Positions 26,786 through 36,663 of a stretch of 64,000 nt of DNA are shown here, piece by piece. Position 1 is the first letter of the stretch, and every line of letters begins with the position of its first letter. The notes under the pieces are model-generated. The model made no database searches. It was not told the DNA's origin and saw nothing but the letters and a program-made list of their open reading frames with translations. This DNA is from Pseudoalteromonas aurantia 208 (lineage in GTDB: Bacteria; Pseudomonadota; Gammaproteobacteria; Enterobacterales; Alteromonadaceae): assembly GCF_014858725.1 (NCBI RefSeq), contig NZ_AQGV01000012.1:1302001-1366000 (forward strand), in the 5' to 3' direction. The position numbers were made by a program, and so were the translations under genes.

Positions 26786-27694
26786 ATGATCGTTCTTTTG
26801 TGTAGTGTTTATATTGCAGTGTGTGCAATAGCGTATGGTGCTTTAGATTCATTTTATATCGGTGACCTTTTACACAGCTTAAGAGGGCAGTTGCTGCTGA
26901 GCTGTATTTTATTAGCAGTACTTTTACAGATAAAAAATAAATATCTAGGTAGCGTGGCTTTAGTCATATCCGGTTTGTTGACCACTTCACATTATTTTTA
27001 TAGCTTAGGCTTTGATCCTGAAGTTAAAAATGATGTATTAAGTGTAAAGCAAATTAATTTGCGCTATACAAATAATAATCTAATTGAACACTTTACTGAT
27101 TTTAACTCTGATGACCGAGACCTATTTATATTGTTGGAGTTTTCAGATAAAAACCGAGCACAATTTGCTAAAATAAAGCCTTTGTTTTCTCGATATGGTT
27201 ACAAAGAAATTGAAGGTTTCCCAATGGGGGTCGCTGTGATTTCTAGATATCCAATTGTATACAGGCAGTTTGTCCAAGTTGATGGTCCAAAGGTTGGATA
27301 CGTTCATTTAAAAATTTTGGTTACTGATAGAATTGTAGACATTGTCGTATTACATCCGCCTTCCCCCCGCAATGAAAAGCTGTGGAAACAACGTAACAAG
27401 TTGTTGACTGAAGTAGGAGCACTGTTAAAGGAACTAGGTAGCCTTTGGGTAGTGGCGGGAGATTTCAATACTGTTTTTTGGTCGCGTTACTTAAACACCA
27501 CGTTGGGGAAGTGGTGTTATTCTACAAAAGGTTATCACACGACCTGGCGCAGCGTTGAAAGTATACCCGCTATTATAGGTGGGTTAGCAATTGATCACTG
27601 TGCAGTAAGTCGAGAAATCAATATCAATGAGTTTGATGTCTTCCCTTTTACTGGCAGTGACCATTCTGTACTGACCTATAAATTAAGCTTTTAA
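26786..27694 (+). CDS. Membrane-anchored endonuclease/exonuclease/phosphatase family protein
   Basis: 302 aa from ATG 26786, chosen for the GGGAGG site 4-5 nt upstream; in-frame starts at 26738 (TTG) and 26774 lack this. Two or three N-terminal hydrophobic segments (about 1-75) anchor it in the inner membrane, followed by an EEP domain: AGDFNTVFWS and the C-terminal SDHSVL catalytic His, with Asp/Asn in place. Members with such TM anchors include phosphatases and lipid phosphodiesterases; the substrate is unknown. Its 3' end overlaps the converging response-regulator gene by 12 bp. Confidence 0.8.
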   Translation: MIVLLCSVYIAVCAIAYGALDSFYIGDLLHSLRGQLLLSCILLAVLLQIKNKYLGSVALVISGLLTTSHYFYSLGFDPEVKNDVLSVKQINLRYTNNNLIEHFTDFNSDDRDLFILLEFSDKNRAQFAKIKPLFSRYGYKEIEGFPMGVAVISRYPIVYRQFVQVDGPKVGYVHLKILVTDRIVDIVVLHPPSPRNEKLWKQRNKLLTEVGALLKELGSLWVVAGDFNTVFWSRYLNTTLGKWCYSTKGYHTTWRSVESIPAIIGGLAIDHCAVSREININEFDVFPFTGSDHSVLTYKLSF

Positions 27695-28090
27695 CTGTGT
27701 CAGCAATACTTTATTTTTCTTTTTCAGCTCACTATTCTCTAGGACTAACTTAACGACAGATTTAAGTTCAAAATTATCCCATGGCTTTGACACTATCATA
27801 TGTGCAAGTCCATCATGTACCGCGTTTTGACAGTCTTCAATATCAGCATATCCACTTACAAGTATCCTCCCTGCATTAGGCTGATGTTTTTTGAAGTGTT
27901 TCAATACAGCGAAGCCATCCATATTTGGCATGCGAATATCGGATATAACCAAGTCAAAGTCATTTACTTTCATACTTTCAACAGCTGTCAGAGGATCACT
28001 GTGTTGCTCTACTTGATACTCTCTATTAAACAAACGGCCAAGTGCTCTCAATACTGCTTCTTCATCGTCTATTATCAAAATCGAATGCAT
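27683..28090 (-). CDS. Stand-alone response regulator (REC-only)
   Basis: 135 aa: a receiver domain with acidic pair in IIDDEE, phospho-Asp in DLVISDIRMPNMDG (about residue 51), Thr/Ser in LVSGYAD and Lys in VSKPWD, plus a short C-terminal helical tail (about 110-135). No output domain. The SKPW signature is typical of receivers attached to HD-GYP proteins, so this may be a phosphate sink or a protein-interaction switch. It is 13 bp behind the glycosyltransferase gene on the same strand, so probably regulated with the polysaccharide locus. Confidence 0.88.
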   Translation of the reverse strand: MHSILIIDDEEAVLRALGRLFNREYQVEQHSDPLTAVESMKVNDFDLVISDIRMPNMDGFAVLKHFKKHQPNAGRILVSGYADIEDCQNAVHDGLAHMIVSKPWDNFELKSVVKLVLENSELKKKNKVLLTQLKA

Positions 28091-28103
28091 AGTGCTTCCT
28101 AAT

Positions 28104-29024
28104 TTATGCGGTTAAGCTTTTTATATCATGTAATAGGTGTCTTAAATTGCGTCTGTGGGGGTATAGGAAAAACGCTTTTAACGCCCATATCAACGCTGGA
28201 ACTTTTTGCCCCATTTCTCTGTAATATTCTCCGTAACACTCATTCAAGCGTGCACCTGCTTTTATTTGGGTTATCCACCCAACATTATTAGAACTAACAA
28301 ATCGTTTTAATATCAACCTCATAGCATCAATTCTTTTTATTCTATTTGATGTAATTGAGTTCGAACGCATTAAGTAATCCATGGCGCATTGATAAGTGTA
28401 CGCAACTTCTCCTACAGATGCTAACTTTAGCCAACAATCCCAGTCACTTGCACTTTTTAATTCGTTATCAAAACACATCACAGATTGAATTGCATCACGC
28501 TTTACCATAACGGTAGACGTACCAATCACATTTGCGTAAAGCAACATATCTTGGCTATTACTAAGATATTGATACTTTGTCGTATCTTTTAGTTCTTTAT
28601 TATAAAATTCGGGCCAGTAAGAAAAGCAATCTATGATTTTGTTATACTGTTCATCAACGTGCATATAGTTTGTAAAACTCAACGTACATTTTTGGTTAGA
28701 TTTCATATAAGCCAGTTGTGTGGCAAGCTTATCTTCGTTCCAGTAATCATCAGCGTCGAGAAATGCAATATAGTCTGCTTGTGCAATTGAAATTGCCTTA
28801 TTTCGAGCAGCAACAACACCGCACCGTATTTGTTTTACCAATATTAAATTAGAGTACGTTTGCGATGCTTTTTCAAGCCATTCAACACTCCCGTCAGTTG
28901 AGCCATCATCTACAACGATGATTTCTAATATAACATCGGTTTGCTTAATTACGCTTGCTAACGCTTTACCCAGATACGCTTTGCAATTGTAGTTAGGAAT
29001 TATCACAGAAATATCAGGTTTCAT
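28104..29024 (-). CDS. Family 2 glycosyltransferase
   Basis: 306 aa from ATG 29024 (GGAG 8 nt upstream; a GTG three codons earlier is possible). The GT-A fold shows SVIIPNYNCKAYL, the nucleotide-binding VVDDGSTDGS, and the metal-binding DADD (AFLDADDYW). No membrane segments, so it works at the cytoplasmic face adding a sugar from a nucleotide donor to the lipid-linked repeat unit. It diverges from the main polysaccharide operon; the 214-bp gap between them holds the TTGCA-N3-TGCAA palindrome. It is followed by the REC-only gene. Confidence 0.88.
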   Translation of the reverse strand: MKPDISVIIPNYNCKAYLGKALASVIKQTDVILEIIVVDDGSTDGSVEWLEKASQTYSNLILVKQIRCGVVAARNKAISIAQADYIAFLDADDYWNEDKLATQLAYMKSNQKCTLSFTNYMHVDEQYNKIIDCFSYWPEFYNKELKDTTKYQYLSNSQDMLLYANVIGTSTVMVKRDAIQSVMCFDNELKSASDWDCWLKLASVGEVAYTYQCAMDYLMRSNSITSNRIKRIDAMRLILKRFVSSNNVGWITQIKAGARLNECYGEYYREMGQKVPALIWALKAFFLYPHRRNLRHLLHDIKSLTA

Positions 29025-29125
29025 TATTTGCACTCCACATTAATTGTATTCCTGTATACGCAAGTAAGACGCCAACTTTATTTGCTCTTTAACCGTTCAT
29101 TTTTATCTCAGATTCTACGAATGCA

Positions 29126-29138
29126 TTGCATTTTGCAA
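29126..29138. promoter_or_regulatory. TTGCA-N3-TGCAA palindrome, copy 1
   Basis: TTGCATTTTGCAA, a 13-bp spaced palindrome, 52 bp upstream of a sigma54-like promoter and 101 bp before the glycosyltransferase start at 29239. Enhancer-type position for a SypG-like activator; assignment inferred. Confidence 0.6.
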
Positions 29139-29189
29139 ATGTGATTGCAATTAATAGCCAATTAAGTGAGGTTATTAGTGATTAAAGTA

Positions 29190-29204
29190 CGGCATGGCAA
29201 TTGC
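29190..29204 (+). promoter_or_regulatory. Sigma54-like -24/-12 promoter for the polysaccharide operon
   Basis: CGGCATGGCAATTGC fits TGGCACG-N4-TTGC: the invariant GG and GC are exactly 10 bp apart, with two mismatches in the -24 element. The start codon at 29239 is 34 bp downstream. Confidence 0.6.
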
Positions 29205-29238
29205 GTATGTAAAGCATGACCTAGTTGGAGGGTAAATT

Positions 29239-30390
29239 ATGAAACATATTGGTATTTTGGTTCCAAGCTTCCCAGTCGCTTCTGAAACATTCGTGGTTAC
29301 TGAGATCAATGCGTTAGTCAAGAGTGGACATAAAGTCACGGTAATAACATTTGAAAATATGGGAAAATCTGATGTTTTAAGCCCAAGCGTTGATGTGGTA
29401 GAAATTTCAAAGCCTTCTCACCAATCACTGATTATGGGTTGTCTCAACTTATCAGCTTTATATCGGGGGTATATGTCTGCATCGAAAATGGCATCCATTC
29501 CAACGCCATCACTTCTTGCTTATGGCAATAGTATTGCTCAAATAATAAAGTTAACAGAGATTGAACATCTTCATTGCCACTTCATGCATGGATCACTCGC
29601 CTACGGCATAGTGGGGGCAAAACTTGCGAACATTACGGTATCGTCGATTGGTCATGGCCACGACGTTTATGTCAACCAAGCTGATATACCACAAAAGCTC
29701 TCTCTATGTGATTTTTCAGTGGCAGTTTGTCAAGATATGGCGAATCAATTTAGTCGGTATGCTCAAAGTCGCGTTAAGCTCCTTCATTGCGGTATAAATT
29801 TAGAGAGCTTCAATCAATCACCTTCATCGGCTTACAGCGATGTGAAATTATTATTTATTGGTCGGTTGGTAGAAAAAAAAGGATTACAGTTTTTAATGCC
29901 CGCGTTGAAAAATGTATTGGTACAGCATCAAGTGACTTTGGACATAGTGGGTGATGGGCCCTTAATGAATGACCTGAAATTTATGGCTGAAGCATTGGGT
30001 ATTGAAAAAAATGTAAACTTTTTAGGCCGTAAGCCGCCAGCTTGGATAGCTAAAAATACAAAAAACTATTCAGCATTAGTTGCTCCGTTTTGTATTGCAA
30101 AAAATGGGGACAGGGATACTGGACCGCTCGTTTTAAAAGAGGCAATGGGCTCTGGTATAGCAGTCCTAACAACAGAATTGATGGGAGCAAAAGAAATCGT
30201 CAATCAGAAAGTGGGGTTCAAGTGTAAACCATCGGATATTATGAGCCTTTCTAAAATAGTGACAGATTTTTGCGAACTTTCCCCTTACCAACGATTTACA
30301 ATGGGTCAAAACGGTAAGCGTTTCGTTACTAAACATTTTAACGCTAGAGCACAGGCCGAAAAGCTCTCTCATTGGGTACAGGCATTATAA
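29239..30390 (+). CDS. Family 4 glycosyltransferase, first gene of syp-like operon (SypJ-like position)
   Basis: 383 aa, GT-B fold. The N-terminal domain starts IGILVPSFPVASETFV, resembling colanic-acid-type (WcaL) transferases; the C-terminal donor-binding domain has LLFIGRLVEKKGLQFLM, DIVGDGPL, and the acidic EX7E-like segment near GPLVLKEAMGSG. Cytoplasmic side. It precedes the flippase gene, the place occupied by SypJ in Vibrio fischeri; that assignment is by order only. Start ATG 29239 has GGAGGG 8 nt upstream, and a sigma54-like promoter with a palindrome upstream. Confidence 0.88.
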   Translation: MKHIGILVPSFPVASETFVVTEINALVKSGHKVTVITFENMGKSDVLSPSVDVVEISKPSHQSLIMGCLNLSALYRGYMSASKMASIPTPSLLAYGNSIAQIIKLTEIEHLHCHFMHGSLAYGIVGAKLANITVSSIGHGHDVYVNQADIPQKLSLCDFSVAVCQDMANQFSRYAQSRVKLLHCGINLESFNQSPSSAYSDVKLLFIGRLVEKKGLQFLMPALKNVLVQHQVTLDIVGDGPLMNDLKFMAEALGIEKNVNFLGRKPPAWIAKNTKNYSALVAPFCIAKNGDRDTGPLVLKEAMGSGIAVLTTELMGAKEIVNQKVGFKCKPSDIMSLSKIVTDFCELSPYQRFTMGQNGKRFVTKHFNARAQAEKLSHWVQAL

Positions 30391-30423
30391 GTTAGTTATT
30401 AAAAGTAGCAGTAAGGAATGAGC

Positions 30424-31836
30424 ATGAGTGGACTAAAGCAAGTTGCGTATTATGGTGTTGCTATGTTGGTACTGAAAGGCTTGGGCTTTTTGATGCTGCC
30501 GATTGCTACCCGTTTATTAACGCAACAAGAATATGGAAGTTTGAATTTTTTAGTCACAATTTCAGCTGTGTGCTCCCTACTTTTAAGTTTAGGATTACCA
30601 GAGCTTTTATTTCGTCAGCATTATCAAGATGATAATCAAAAAATAGCATTTTTCCGCGATTGTTTGGTTGTGAGTATAGGGGTTTGCTTCGCTTTTTTGA
30701 TTGTGGTTCTGCTATTCACTCAAAGTATAACGAACTTGTTACCAGGTGATGTAGACCTCACAAATTTAAGATTGCTAGCTGTTAACCTGTTTGCTTCGTC
30801 CGTGTTAGCTATTCCATACAGTTATTATCGATTAGTTGGCAATGCTAAACACTATTGTTACTTGGCTGTTGTTCATGGAGTATTTCAGACTGGATTGAGT
30901 ATTGGGTTGTTGTTTATGGGTTTTGGGGTAACGGGAGTGATGCTTTCGGGGGCAATATCGGCTTCTTTAGTACTAATTGCTGCACTATGGTTATTAATTC
31001 CCCTTATAAAAATGACACTGACGCAGTTTAAATGGCAAATCGAATCTCGGCATCTTTTGTTTTTAACATCGATTTTAATTTCATCTCTGTGCCTATACGC
31101 ATCTAATGGTGCTGAAAATTGGTTCATCGTTGCATTAGAAGGCGAAAGAGCATTAGCAGTCTATTTTGTCGCTGCTCAATTTGCGTTAATGACGTCATTC
31201 ACATTTGAACCAATTAGAATGTGGTGGTTTGCAAAACGATTTGATGTGCTCGCTAATGAACCAAATGAGTATGGATATATGGCGCTACGAAGTCTAAATT
31301 TAGGGTTAATTCTCTGTGCATTAATGATGGTTGTAGTGCCAGTTATATTTAAAGTCACGTTACCTGCGAGCTATTATGGCAATGATATGTGGCTTACAGG
31401 GTTAATTTTAGTTGTCGTGCTGCGCCATCATAGCGATATATTCAATATCGCATGCTATAAATGTCGCAATGGGATTTGGGTCACGTATATCAATGCGATA
31501 AGTGCTGTATTAGTGGTAAGTATGTTTTCTTGGTTGATCCCAATTTATAAAGTTGACGGGGTTGTGAGCTCTTTGCTCTTAGTTCAAGTGGTCCGTTGTT
31601 TTGCCTTTATATTAGTGAGTCAAAGGCTAGAGTATGTTGATTATAGGTTTCAGTCTTTATTTATTGTTTGGTTAAGTCTAGGTGCGTTAACTTGCTTATC
31701 ATATATTCAACCAACTTTTATTTACGCTTATCAGGCCGTAATTATCGTTGTATTACTTGTCATTGTTGCAAAGCAATACAGCGCGGAAGTGACTCAGTGT
31801 ATAAAACACCTTCCCAAAAGGGGAGCCTATGTCTGA
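30424..31836 (+). CDS. Polysaccharide flippase, Wzx/MATE type (SypK-like)
   Basis: 470 aa from ATG 30424, which has AAGGA 6-8 nt upstream; ATG 30418 touches that site. A hydrophobic polytopic protein with about 12-14 TM segments; the N-terminus GLGFLMLPIATRLLTQQEYG is the classic start of the polysaccharide_synt family. It flips the undecaprenyl-linked repeat unit across the inner membrane. Overlaps the polymerase gene by 8 bp. The adjacency flippase-polymerase-acyltransferase matches sypK-sypL-sypM order. Confidence 0.9.
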   Translation: MSGLKQVAYYGVAMLVLKGLGFLMLPIATRLLTQQEYGSLNFLVTISAVCSLLLSLGLPELLFRQHYQDDNQKIAFFRDCLVVSIGVCFAFLIVVLLFTQSITNLLPGDVDLTNLRLLAVNLFASSVLAIPYSYYRLVGNAKHYCYLAVVHGVFQTGLSIGLLFMGFGVTGVMLSGAISASLVLIAALWLLIPLIKMTLTQFKWQIESRHLLFLTSILISSLCLYASNGAENWFIVALEGERALAVYFVAAQFALMTSFTFEPIRMWWFAKRFDVLANEPNEYGYMALRSLNLGLILCALMMVVVPVIFKVTLPASYYGNDMWLTGLILVVVLRHHSDIFNIACYKCRNGIWVTYINAISAVLVVSMFSWLIPIYKVDGVVSSLLLVQVVRCFAFILVSQRLEYVDYRFQSLFIVWLSLGALTCLSYIQPTFIYAYQAVIIVVLLVIVAKQYSAEVTQCIKHLPKRGAYV

Positions 31837-33214
31837 CTGGTTAAAAGCAAATCAGCTATTAATTAGTGGCGGGTTGGCGGCATTATTAGTACTTGTACTG
31901 TATAAAACGATAGGTCCCATCGCTGCTTTTGCCATAATTGTCATGCCTTTTGCTGCATTTACAGCAGTACGAGTGAGCACAGCCTTTGTTATTCTCTTCA
32001 TTTTATTTAGTTATTTCAGGTTACATGAAGCTTTTCCAGTACTTATGCCGTTTAAGATCCCAAAATTGTTGGCGCTTGCATCATTACTCGGAATTTTTTG
32101 GCACTTATTTATAACAAAGCAATTGAAACCTCACTGGAACTCCTGCCATATTTTATTTTTTGCTCTCTTTATTTGGTTAACTGTCTGTGTTTTTGCGGCA
32201 TCTAACAGAGGGCTCGCAATAGAGTACTGGGCTGGAATTTTGACCAAAGTTTTCATTATGGTATTCGCGATTAGTTGGTGGATGACAACATTGTCTCATT
32301 TCAACTTAGTTCGTATTGGTATTATGCTATCCGGAACATCTATTGCGCTGGTTGCGTTGCAAAATAAGGCCAATGGTATTGGGCTGGTTGAAGGTACTCG
32401 GGTCACAATTTCAAGAGACATTCGCTCTCAGTTGGGAGATCCGAATGACTTATCTTTGGTGTTAATGTTTCCTGTGTCGTTTTTAGCGGCTGAGTTATTT
32501 GATAGCAATGGCCATAAATGGCGGAGAATCTTAGCCGGTACGGGTTTAGTCTTAGTGATAAGTGGCGTGATCGCGACGCAAAGTCGTGGAGGGTTATTGG
32601 GTATAGCAGCCGTTCTGAGTTTTTTTGTCTATCAAAAAGTTAAAAACCCCATAATTGTAGGGGCAATCGGTGCGGTTGGTATGTTAGTCATGGTCATTTT
32701 CGCAGGTATTACAGACAGACAAAGTGGCGGTGCTGCTGAAGGAGGAGTCGATGCGTCGGCAATGGGCCGTATTTATGCGTGGCAAGCTGCAATTAATATG
32801 GCTTTGAGCAACCCTTTAACAGGCGTTGGTGTGAATAATTTTTATTCAAATTACTTCTTTTATAGTCCGCATTGGGATGGTAAAAATCATGCGGTGCATA
32901 GCACATGGTTTCAAGTCTTAGGTGAAACCGGATTTGTTGGCCTTATGGTGTTTGTATTGGTAATTGTGGGAATTTATAGAAGTTTAAACAGAACAATTGT
33001 TAGAAATTCACTGAACTTTGACCCAAAAGTTGCGATTAATGCCTACGCTTTAAAAGCGGGGCTAATTGGGTTTATGGTCTCCGGTACATTTTTGACTCAG
33101 GCATTTACTTGGCCATTATACATTATTTTATCTTTAACTATTGCTTTAGAAAAGCTTGCTACTGACAACGCTAAGGAAAAGGATTATGGTAATTTCTCTC
33201 AAAACATGGCTTAA
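31829..33214 (+). CDS. O-antigen ligase/polymerase family protein (SypL-like)
   Basis: 461 aa, about 10-12 TM segments. The Wzy_C/O-antigen ligase core is visible: [13 protein letters not shown] and [14 protein letters not shown] before the large periplasmic loop, which carries [17 protein letters not shown] and [19 protein letters not shown] with the His often needed for transfer. It probably polymerises lipid-linked repeat units at the periplasmic face. Start ATG 31829 with GGGGAG upstream, overlapping the flippase stop. Confidence 0.88.
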   Translation: MSDWLKANQLLISGGLAALLVLVLYKTIGPIAAFAIIVMPFAAFTAVRVSTAFVILFILFSYFRLHEAFPVLMPFKIPKLLALASLLGIFWHLFITKQLKPHWNSCHILFFALFIWLTVCVFAASNRGLAIEYWAGILTKVFIMVFAISWWMTTLSHFNLVRIGIMLSGTSIALVALQNKANGIGLVEGTRVTISRDIRSQLGDPNDLSLVLMFPVSFLAAELFDSNGHKWRRILAGTGLVLVISGVIATQSRGGLLGIAAVLSFFVYQKVKNPIIVGAIGAVGMLVMVIFAGITDRQSGGAAEGGVDASAMGRIYAWQAAINMALSNPLTGVGVNNFYSNYFFYSPHWDGKNHAVHSTWFQVLGETGFVGLMVFVLVIVGIYRSLNRTIVRNSLNFDPKVAINAYALKAGLIGFMVSGTFLTQAFTWPLYIILSLTIALEKLATDNAKEKDYGNFSQNMA

Positions 33215-33902
33215 AAATAGTGACAGTGCATTAGCTAAACAACTATTTAAATTAGCAAAAAAAGTCCGAAACCCTCAAATGATTGTTATACCCGGTATAC
33301 ACAATTTACTTTTTAAGCTGCATCATTTCCTAATTATACTGTTTTCTGAGCTTTTAAGAGTTTTTTATTATACGCCTTTGTTTAAAAGTCAGGTAGGTGG
33401 TAGTAAAAAACGCTTATCTTTGTATTGTGGATTGCCGCAGATGCTAGGCCCTCTCAATGTTGATATCGGTGACGATGTTCGAATGTCTGGTATTAGTACA
33501 TTTTGTGGTCGTTACTGTGATTCTCATGTAGCTACTTTGAAAATTGGTAATAACGTTGACGTAGGCTGGCAAAATGCATTCTCAATCGGTACCACTATCG
33601 AACTACATGACGATGTGAGACTCGCGGGTCGTGTTTTTCTAGCTGGCTTCCCTGGACACCCTATAGATGCTAAAGCGCGGGCTCAAGGGCTCCCTGATAA
33701 TGAGTCACAAATAGGGTCTATTATTATTAAGAAAGGGGCATGGCTTGGTACTGGAGTGACTGTGCTTGCTGGCGTAACTATTGGTGAGGGGGCCATAATT
33801 GGGGCAGGCAGTGTTGTTACCAAAGATGTTCCTGCATTTACCATTGCAGCTGGCAATCCAGCCAAAATAGTGAAGCAGATCCCACAAGAGGTAACAGTAT
33901 GA
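33186..33902 (+). CDS. Left-handed beta-helix acyltransferase (SypM-like)
   Basis: 238 aa from ATG 33186 (AAAGGA 3-8 nt upstream); an earlier in-frame start at 33156 would overlap the polymerase gene further. The C-terminal hexapeptide-repeat domain shows [21 protein letters not shown] and the closing [20 protein letters not shown], hallmarks of the acetyl-CoA-dependent serine acetyltransferase/maltose O-acetyltransferase group. It probably O-acetylates a sugar of the repeat unit. A hydrophobic patch near residues 38-60 may attach it to the membrane. Followed by a glycosyltransferase in a 4-bp overlap. Confidence 0.87.
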   Translation: MVISLKTWLKNSDSALAKQLFKLAKKVRNPQMIVIPGIHNLLFKLHHFLIILFSELLRVFYYTPLFKSQVGGSKKRLSLYCGLPQMLGPLNVDIGDDVRMSGISTFCGRYCDSHVATLKIGNNVDVGWQNAFSIGTTIELHDDVRLAGRVFLAGFPGHPIDAKARAQGLPDNESQIGSIIIKKGAWLGTGVTVLAGVTIGEGAIIGAGSVVTKDVPAFTIAAGNPAKIVKQIPQEVTV

Positions 33903-35041
33903 AATTTGTCGTTTTCGGAGAAGATTGGGGCGCTCATCCAAGCAGCACTCAGCATCTATTTAAGCAATTGTCTAAAGACCATGACGTTCACTGGATAAAC
34001 TCTGTTGGGATGCGAAAACCTAGTCTAAGGTTTACAGATTTGTCTCGTGTATTCAATAAGGCAAAAAAACTTTTCAGGCAATCAAAGGGTGGAGCGCAGG
34101 TCGGGATTGCTGCGAGTAGAAATGACCAGCCGTCGGTCTATAACTTGGCCGTACTACCGTGGCATGACAATATTTTAGTACAATCATTCAACGAGTTTGT
34201 ATTTGCTAAAAAGCATTTTGATTCAAACGAGCCTATTTTGTACTGGATTAGCGTCCCTACTGCGATCACAATGATTAATGTGCGGCCTATTGATAAAGTT
34301 GTTTACTATTGCGGCGATGATTTTTCAGCGTTAGCCGGTGTGGACCATAAGATGATTGCGCCTATTGAGCAAAAGTTGATTGCCAAAGCAAACTTGATAT
34401 ATGTGATCAGCGATCATTTATATAACAAGATGCCAAAGCATAAAACTTATATGCTTACCCATGGAGTAAATTTCGAGTTATTCACAAAACCAACCACCAT
34501 AGCGAACGAAATAAAACATGTTACACGGTTTAAAATTGGCTTTTATGGCTCTATAAATGAATGGCTAGACGTTGATTTGTTGACCAAATTGGTATCGGAA
34601 AGACCCAATTATGAATTGATTTTAGTCGGTACTATCACACATAACATCGACTCATTATTGTCATTTAATAATGTCACGCACATAGAAGCTGTTGAACACC
34701 GACGACTTGCTGAGTTTTCTCAGCATTGGGATGTGTCTATTTTACCATTTGTTGATAACCAGCAAATTCAAGCATGCGACCCACTCAAACTCAAAGAATA
34801 CTTAGCTGCAGGTACTCCTGTAGTATCTACCAATTTTCCCGCTGTTAACAAATATTTAGAAACGATATTGGTTGCTTCTACCGATAGTGGCTTTATACAG
34901 CGTATTGATTCCGCAATTGCGTTAAATCAAGTTTTAAATAAAAGTTGGAAAGAAACACAATCGTCATTGGCAAAAAACCATAGCTGGAGTGCTAAAGCAC
35001 GCTCTGTAGAACAACAATTAATTGCATTTCAGGGTGAGTAA
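33899..35041 (+). CDS. GT-B glycosyltransferase (SypN-like position)
   Basis: 380 aa. The N-terminal domain begins [19 protein letters not shown]; the C-terminal half has [23 protein letters not shown], and [23 protein letters not shown], followed by [12 protein letters not shown], the donor-binding Glu region of GT1/GT4 enzymes. No TM segments. It adds one sugar of the repeat unit; donor unknown. Overlaps the acyltransferase stop by ATGA. In Vibrio fischeri a transferase (sypN) follows the acyltransferase sypM, as here. Confidence 0.85.
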   Translation: MKFVVFGEDWGAHPSSTQHLFKQLSKDHDVHWINSVGMRKPSLRFTDLSRVFNKAKKLFRQSKGGAQVGIAASRNDQPSVYNLAVLPWHDNILVQSFNEFVFAKKHFDSNEPILYWISVPTAITMINVRPIDKVVYYCGDDFSALAGVDHKMIAPIEQKLIAKANLIYVISDHLYNKMPKHKTYMLTHGVNFELFTKPTTIANEIKHVTRFKIGFYGSINEWLDVDLLTKLVSERPNYELILVGTITHNIDSLLSFNNVTHIEAVEHRRLAEFSQHWDVSILPFVDNQQIQACDPLKLKEYLAAGTPVVSTNFPAVNKYLETILVASTDSGFIQRIDSAIALNQVLNKSWKETQSSLAKNHSWSAKARSVEQQLIAFQGE

Positions 35042-35131
35042 CAAAAAGTGGTCTAGACTCTGCAATATTACAAGGGAAGCACGAAAAATTGGATATTTTT
35101 CTCATTATGCGAATGGAACGACAATCGTGCT

Positions 35132-35144
35132 TTGCAATTTGCAA
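35132..35144. promoter_or_regulatory. TTGCA-N3-TGCAA palindrome, copy 2
   Basis: TTGCAATTTGCAA, flanked by T and A so that the whole TTTGCAATTTGCAAA is symmetric. It ends 19 bp before the chain-length gene. I see no good sigma54 element downstream, so it could act here as an operator or control internally. Confidence 0.55.
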
Positions 35145-35163
35145 AAGTAATAGGTAGGGAGTC

Positions 35164-36663
35164 ATGCTAGTAAAAGAACAAATAAAAAGACTAATCTACC
35201 TCGCACTGTATGCTTTATACAGCCGAGCGAAGCTTTTTGCTGTGCCTTTACTGGTTGTGCCTCTTGTTGTGTTCTTTTTTGCCGCCACAGCACAAAAACA
35301 ATATACCAACCATGCAACAATTTTAATTGAAGAATCATCGTTACTGAACCCCTTTCTTGATGATTTATCATTCTCGTTTGAGCTATCCAATAGAATGGCG
35401 GCTCTTCGTACCTTGGTCATAAGTCGCAAAGTACTCACTTCTGTAGCAAAAGAAGCTAATTTATTATCTGACGATCCAACTTCTCATGAAATTGATTTGG
35501 TGCAGCAAAAACTATCACAAGGATTGTCCCTTTCATTAGTAGGAGATGAACTTGTCCGTATACATTTAAAATGGCATGAGCCTTCACAAATGAAGCTTAT
35601 TTTAGAAAAAGTAGTGGAAAAATTCATTGAGCGTTTATTGGCGCCAACCAAAGCATCGTTAGATACCTCTGAACAATTTTTCTACCAGCAGCTAGATGCT
35701 TTAAGAGGTGAATTAGAAAAGTCAGAAGACGAGTTAGCTAAGTTCAAAGTCACCTACAGTGATACGTTGCCTGACGTATTAAATAGCAACCGCCAAATGC
35801 TTGATAAGCTCATAAATGATAAACAGCAAAAGTTTGTCATTTTATCAGGCGCTGAAGCAAAACTTAAAGCACTTGCGAGTAAATTAGGGCAAGCAAACCC
35901 TATTTTGGGACGTCTTGAAGAAAAAATCATTCGCTCGGAGTCAGATTTGAGCTTATTGAAAACAAGATATACCGATAAACACAGTAAAGTTATAGAAAAG
36001 ACAAGGGAGTTGGCCAACTTAAAACAACGTCAACAAACATTGTTGAGTCATGGAACCGATTTAGACGTGACGGACTTAGATAAGCTATGGCAAATGGCAA
36101 ATACTTTATCCACCGGTTCGAATGGAGAAAGTACAGTATTAGTATCGCAAATCTTAGCGCTTGAAGACGCAAAAAACATGGTTCAACAGCATCAACAAGA
36201 GTTTGATATGTTAACAGAGCAAACTTCTAAGTTGAGTCAACGGCTGCTTATCACTAGTGATATAGAGAAGCAGTTGCGAAAGCTTGAGCGTGATTACGAT
36301 GTAAAACAAACCCTATACAAAGACATGTTAAGTCGTTATGAAATGGCAAAGGTGACAGGAAAGCTAGTGAAGTATGAGGGACCTGACAAAGTGAAGACGA
36401 TCGAGCGAGCATATAGCCCTACTAAAGCCATAAACACGGCGTTATCTGTATCAGCCATTGTAGGTGTTGTATTGGGTATTTTTACTGGATTTGCTTGTGT
36501 GTTCGTGGCAACACTTTGCGATAGTCATTTGAAAGACTTGGCGACGATTGAAAAGCTCGCCGCTCAACCTGTGTTGACGGTGTTACCCATTATCAGACTT
36601 GATCAAGACCAGATTGTAAATGGTCAGGTGGTAAGTCGACAGATAGAAGGTGAAGAATCATGA
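35164..36663 (+). CDS. Wzz/GumC-type polysaccharide chain-length protein (SypO-like)
   Basis: 499 aa. TM1 (about 20-43, FAVPLLVVPLVVFFF) and TM2 (about 422-449, VSAIVGVVLGIFTGFA) enclose a periplasmic domain with a long coiled coil (about 160-400, including KSEDELAKFKVTYSDTLP). No C-terminal tyrosine kinase domain, so it depends on a separate ATPase, as in the SypO/SypD split. It sets polymer length and links polymerase to export. Start ATG 35164 with GGGAG upstream, after a 122-bp gap carrying a palindrome, so a second promoter may start here. Overlaps the next gene by 4 bp. Confidence 0.88.
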   Translation: MLVKEQIKRLIYLALYALYSRAKLFAVPLLVVPLVVFFFAATAQKQYTNHATILIEESSLLNPFLDDLSFSFELSNRMAALRTLVISRKVLTSVAKEANLLSDDPTSHEIDLVQQKLSQGLSLSLVGDELVRIHLKWHEPSQMKLILEKVVEKFIERLLAPTKASLDTSEQFFYQQLDALRGELEKSEDELAKFKVTYSDTLPDVLNSNRQMLDKLINDKQQKFVILSGAEAKLKALASKLGQANPILGRLEEKIIRSESDLSLLKTRYTDKHSKVIEKTRELANLKQRQQTLLSHGTDLDVTDLDKLWQMANTLSTGSNGESTVLVSQILALEDAKNMVQQHQQEFDMLTEQTSKLSQRLLITSDIEKQLRKLERDYDVKQTLYKDMLSRYEMAKVTGKLVKYEGPDKVKTIERAYSPTKAINTALSVSAIVGVVLGIFTGFACVFVATLCDSHLKDLATIEKLAAQPVLTVLPIIRLDQDQIVNGQVVSRQIEGEES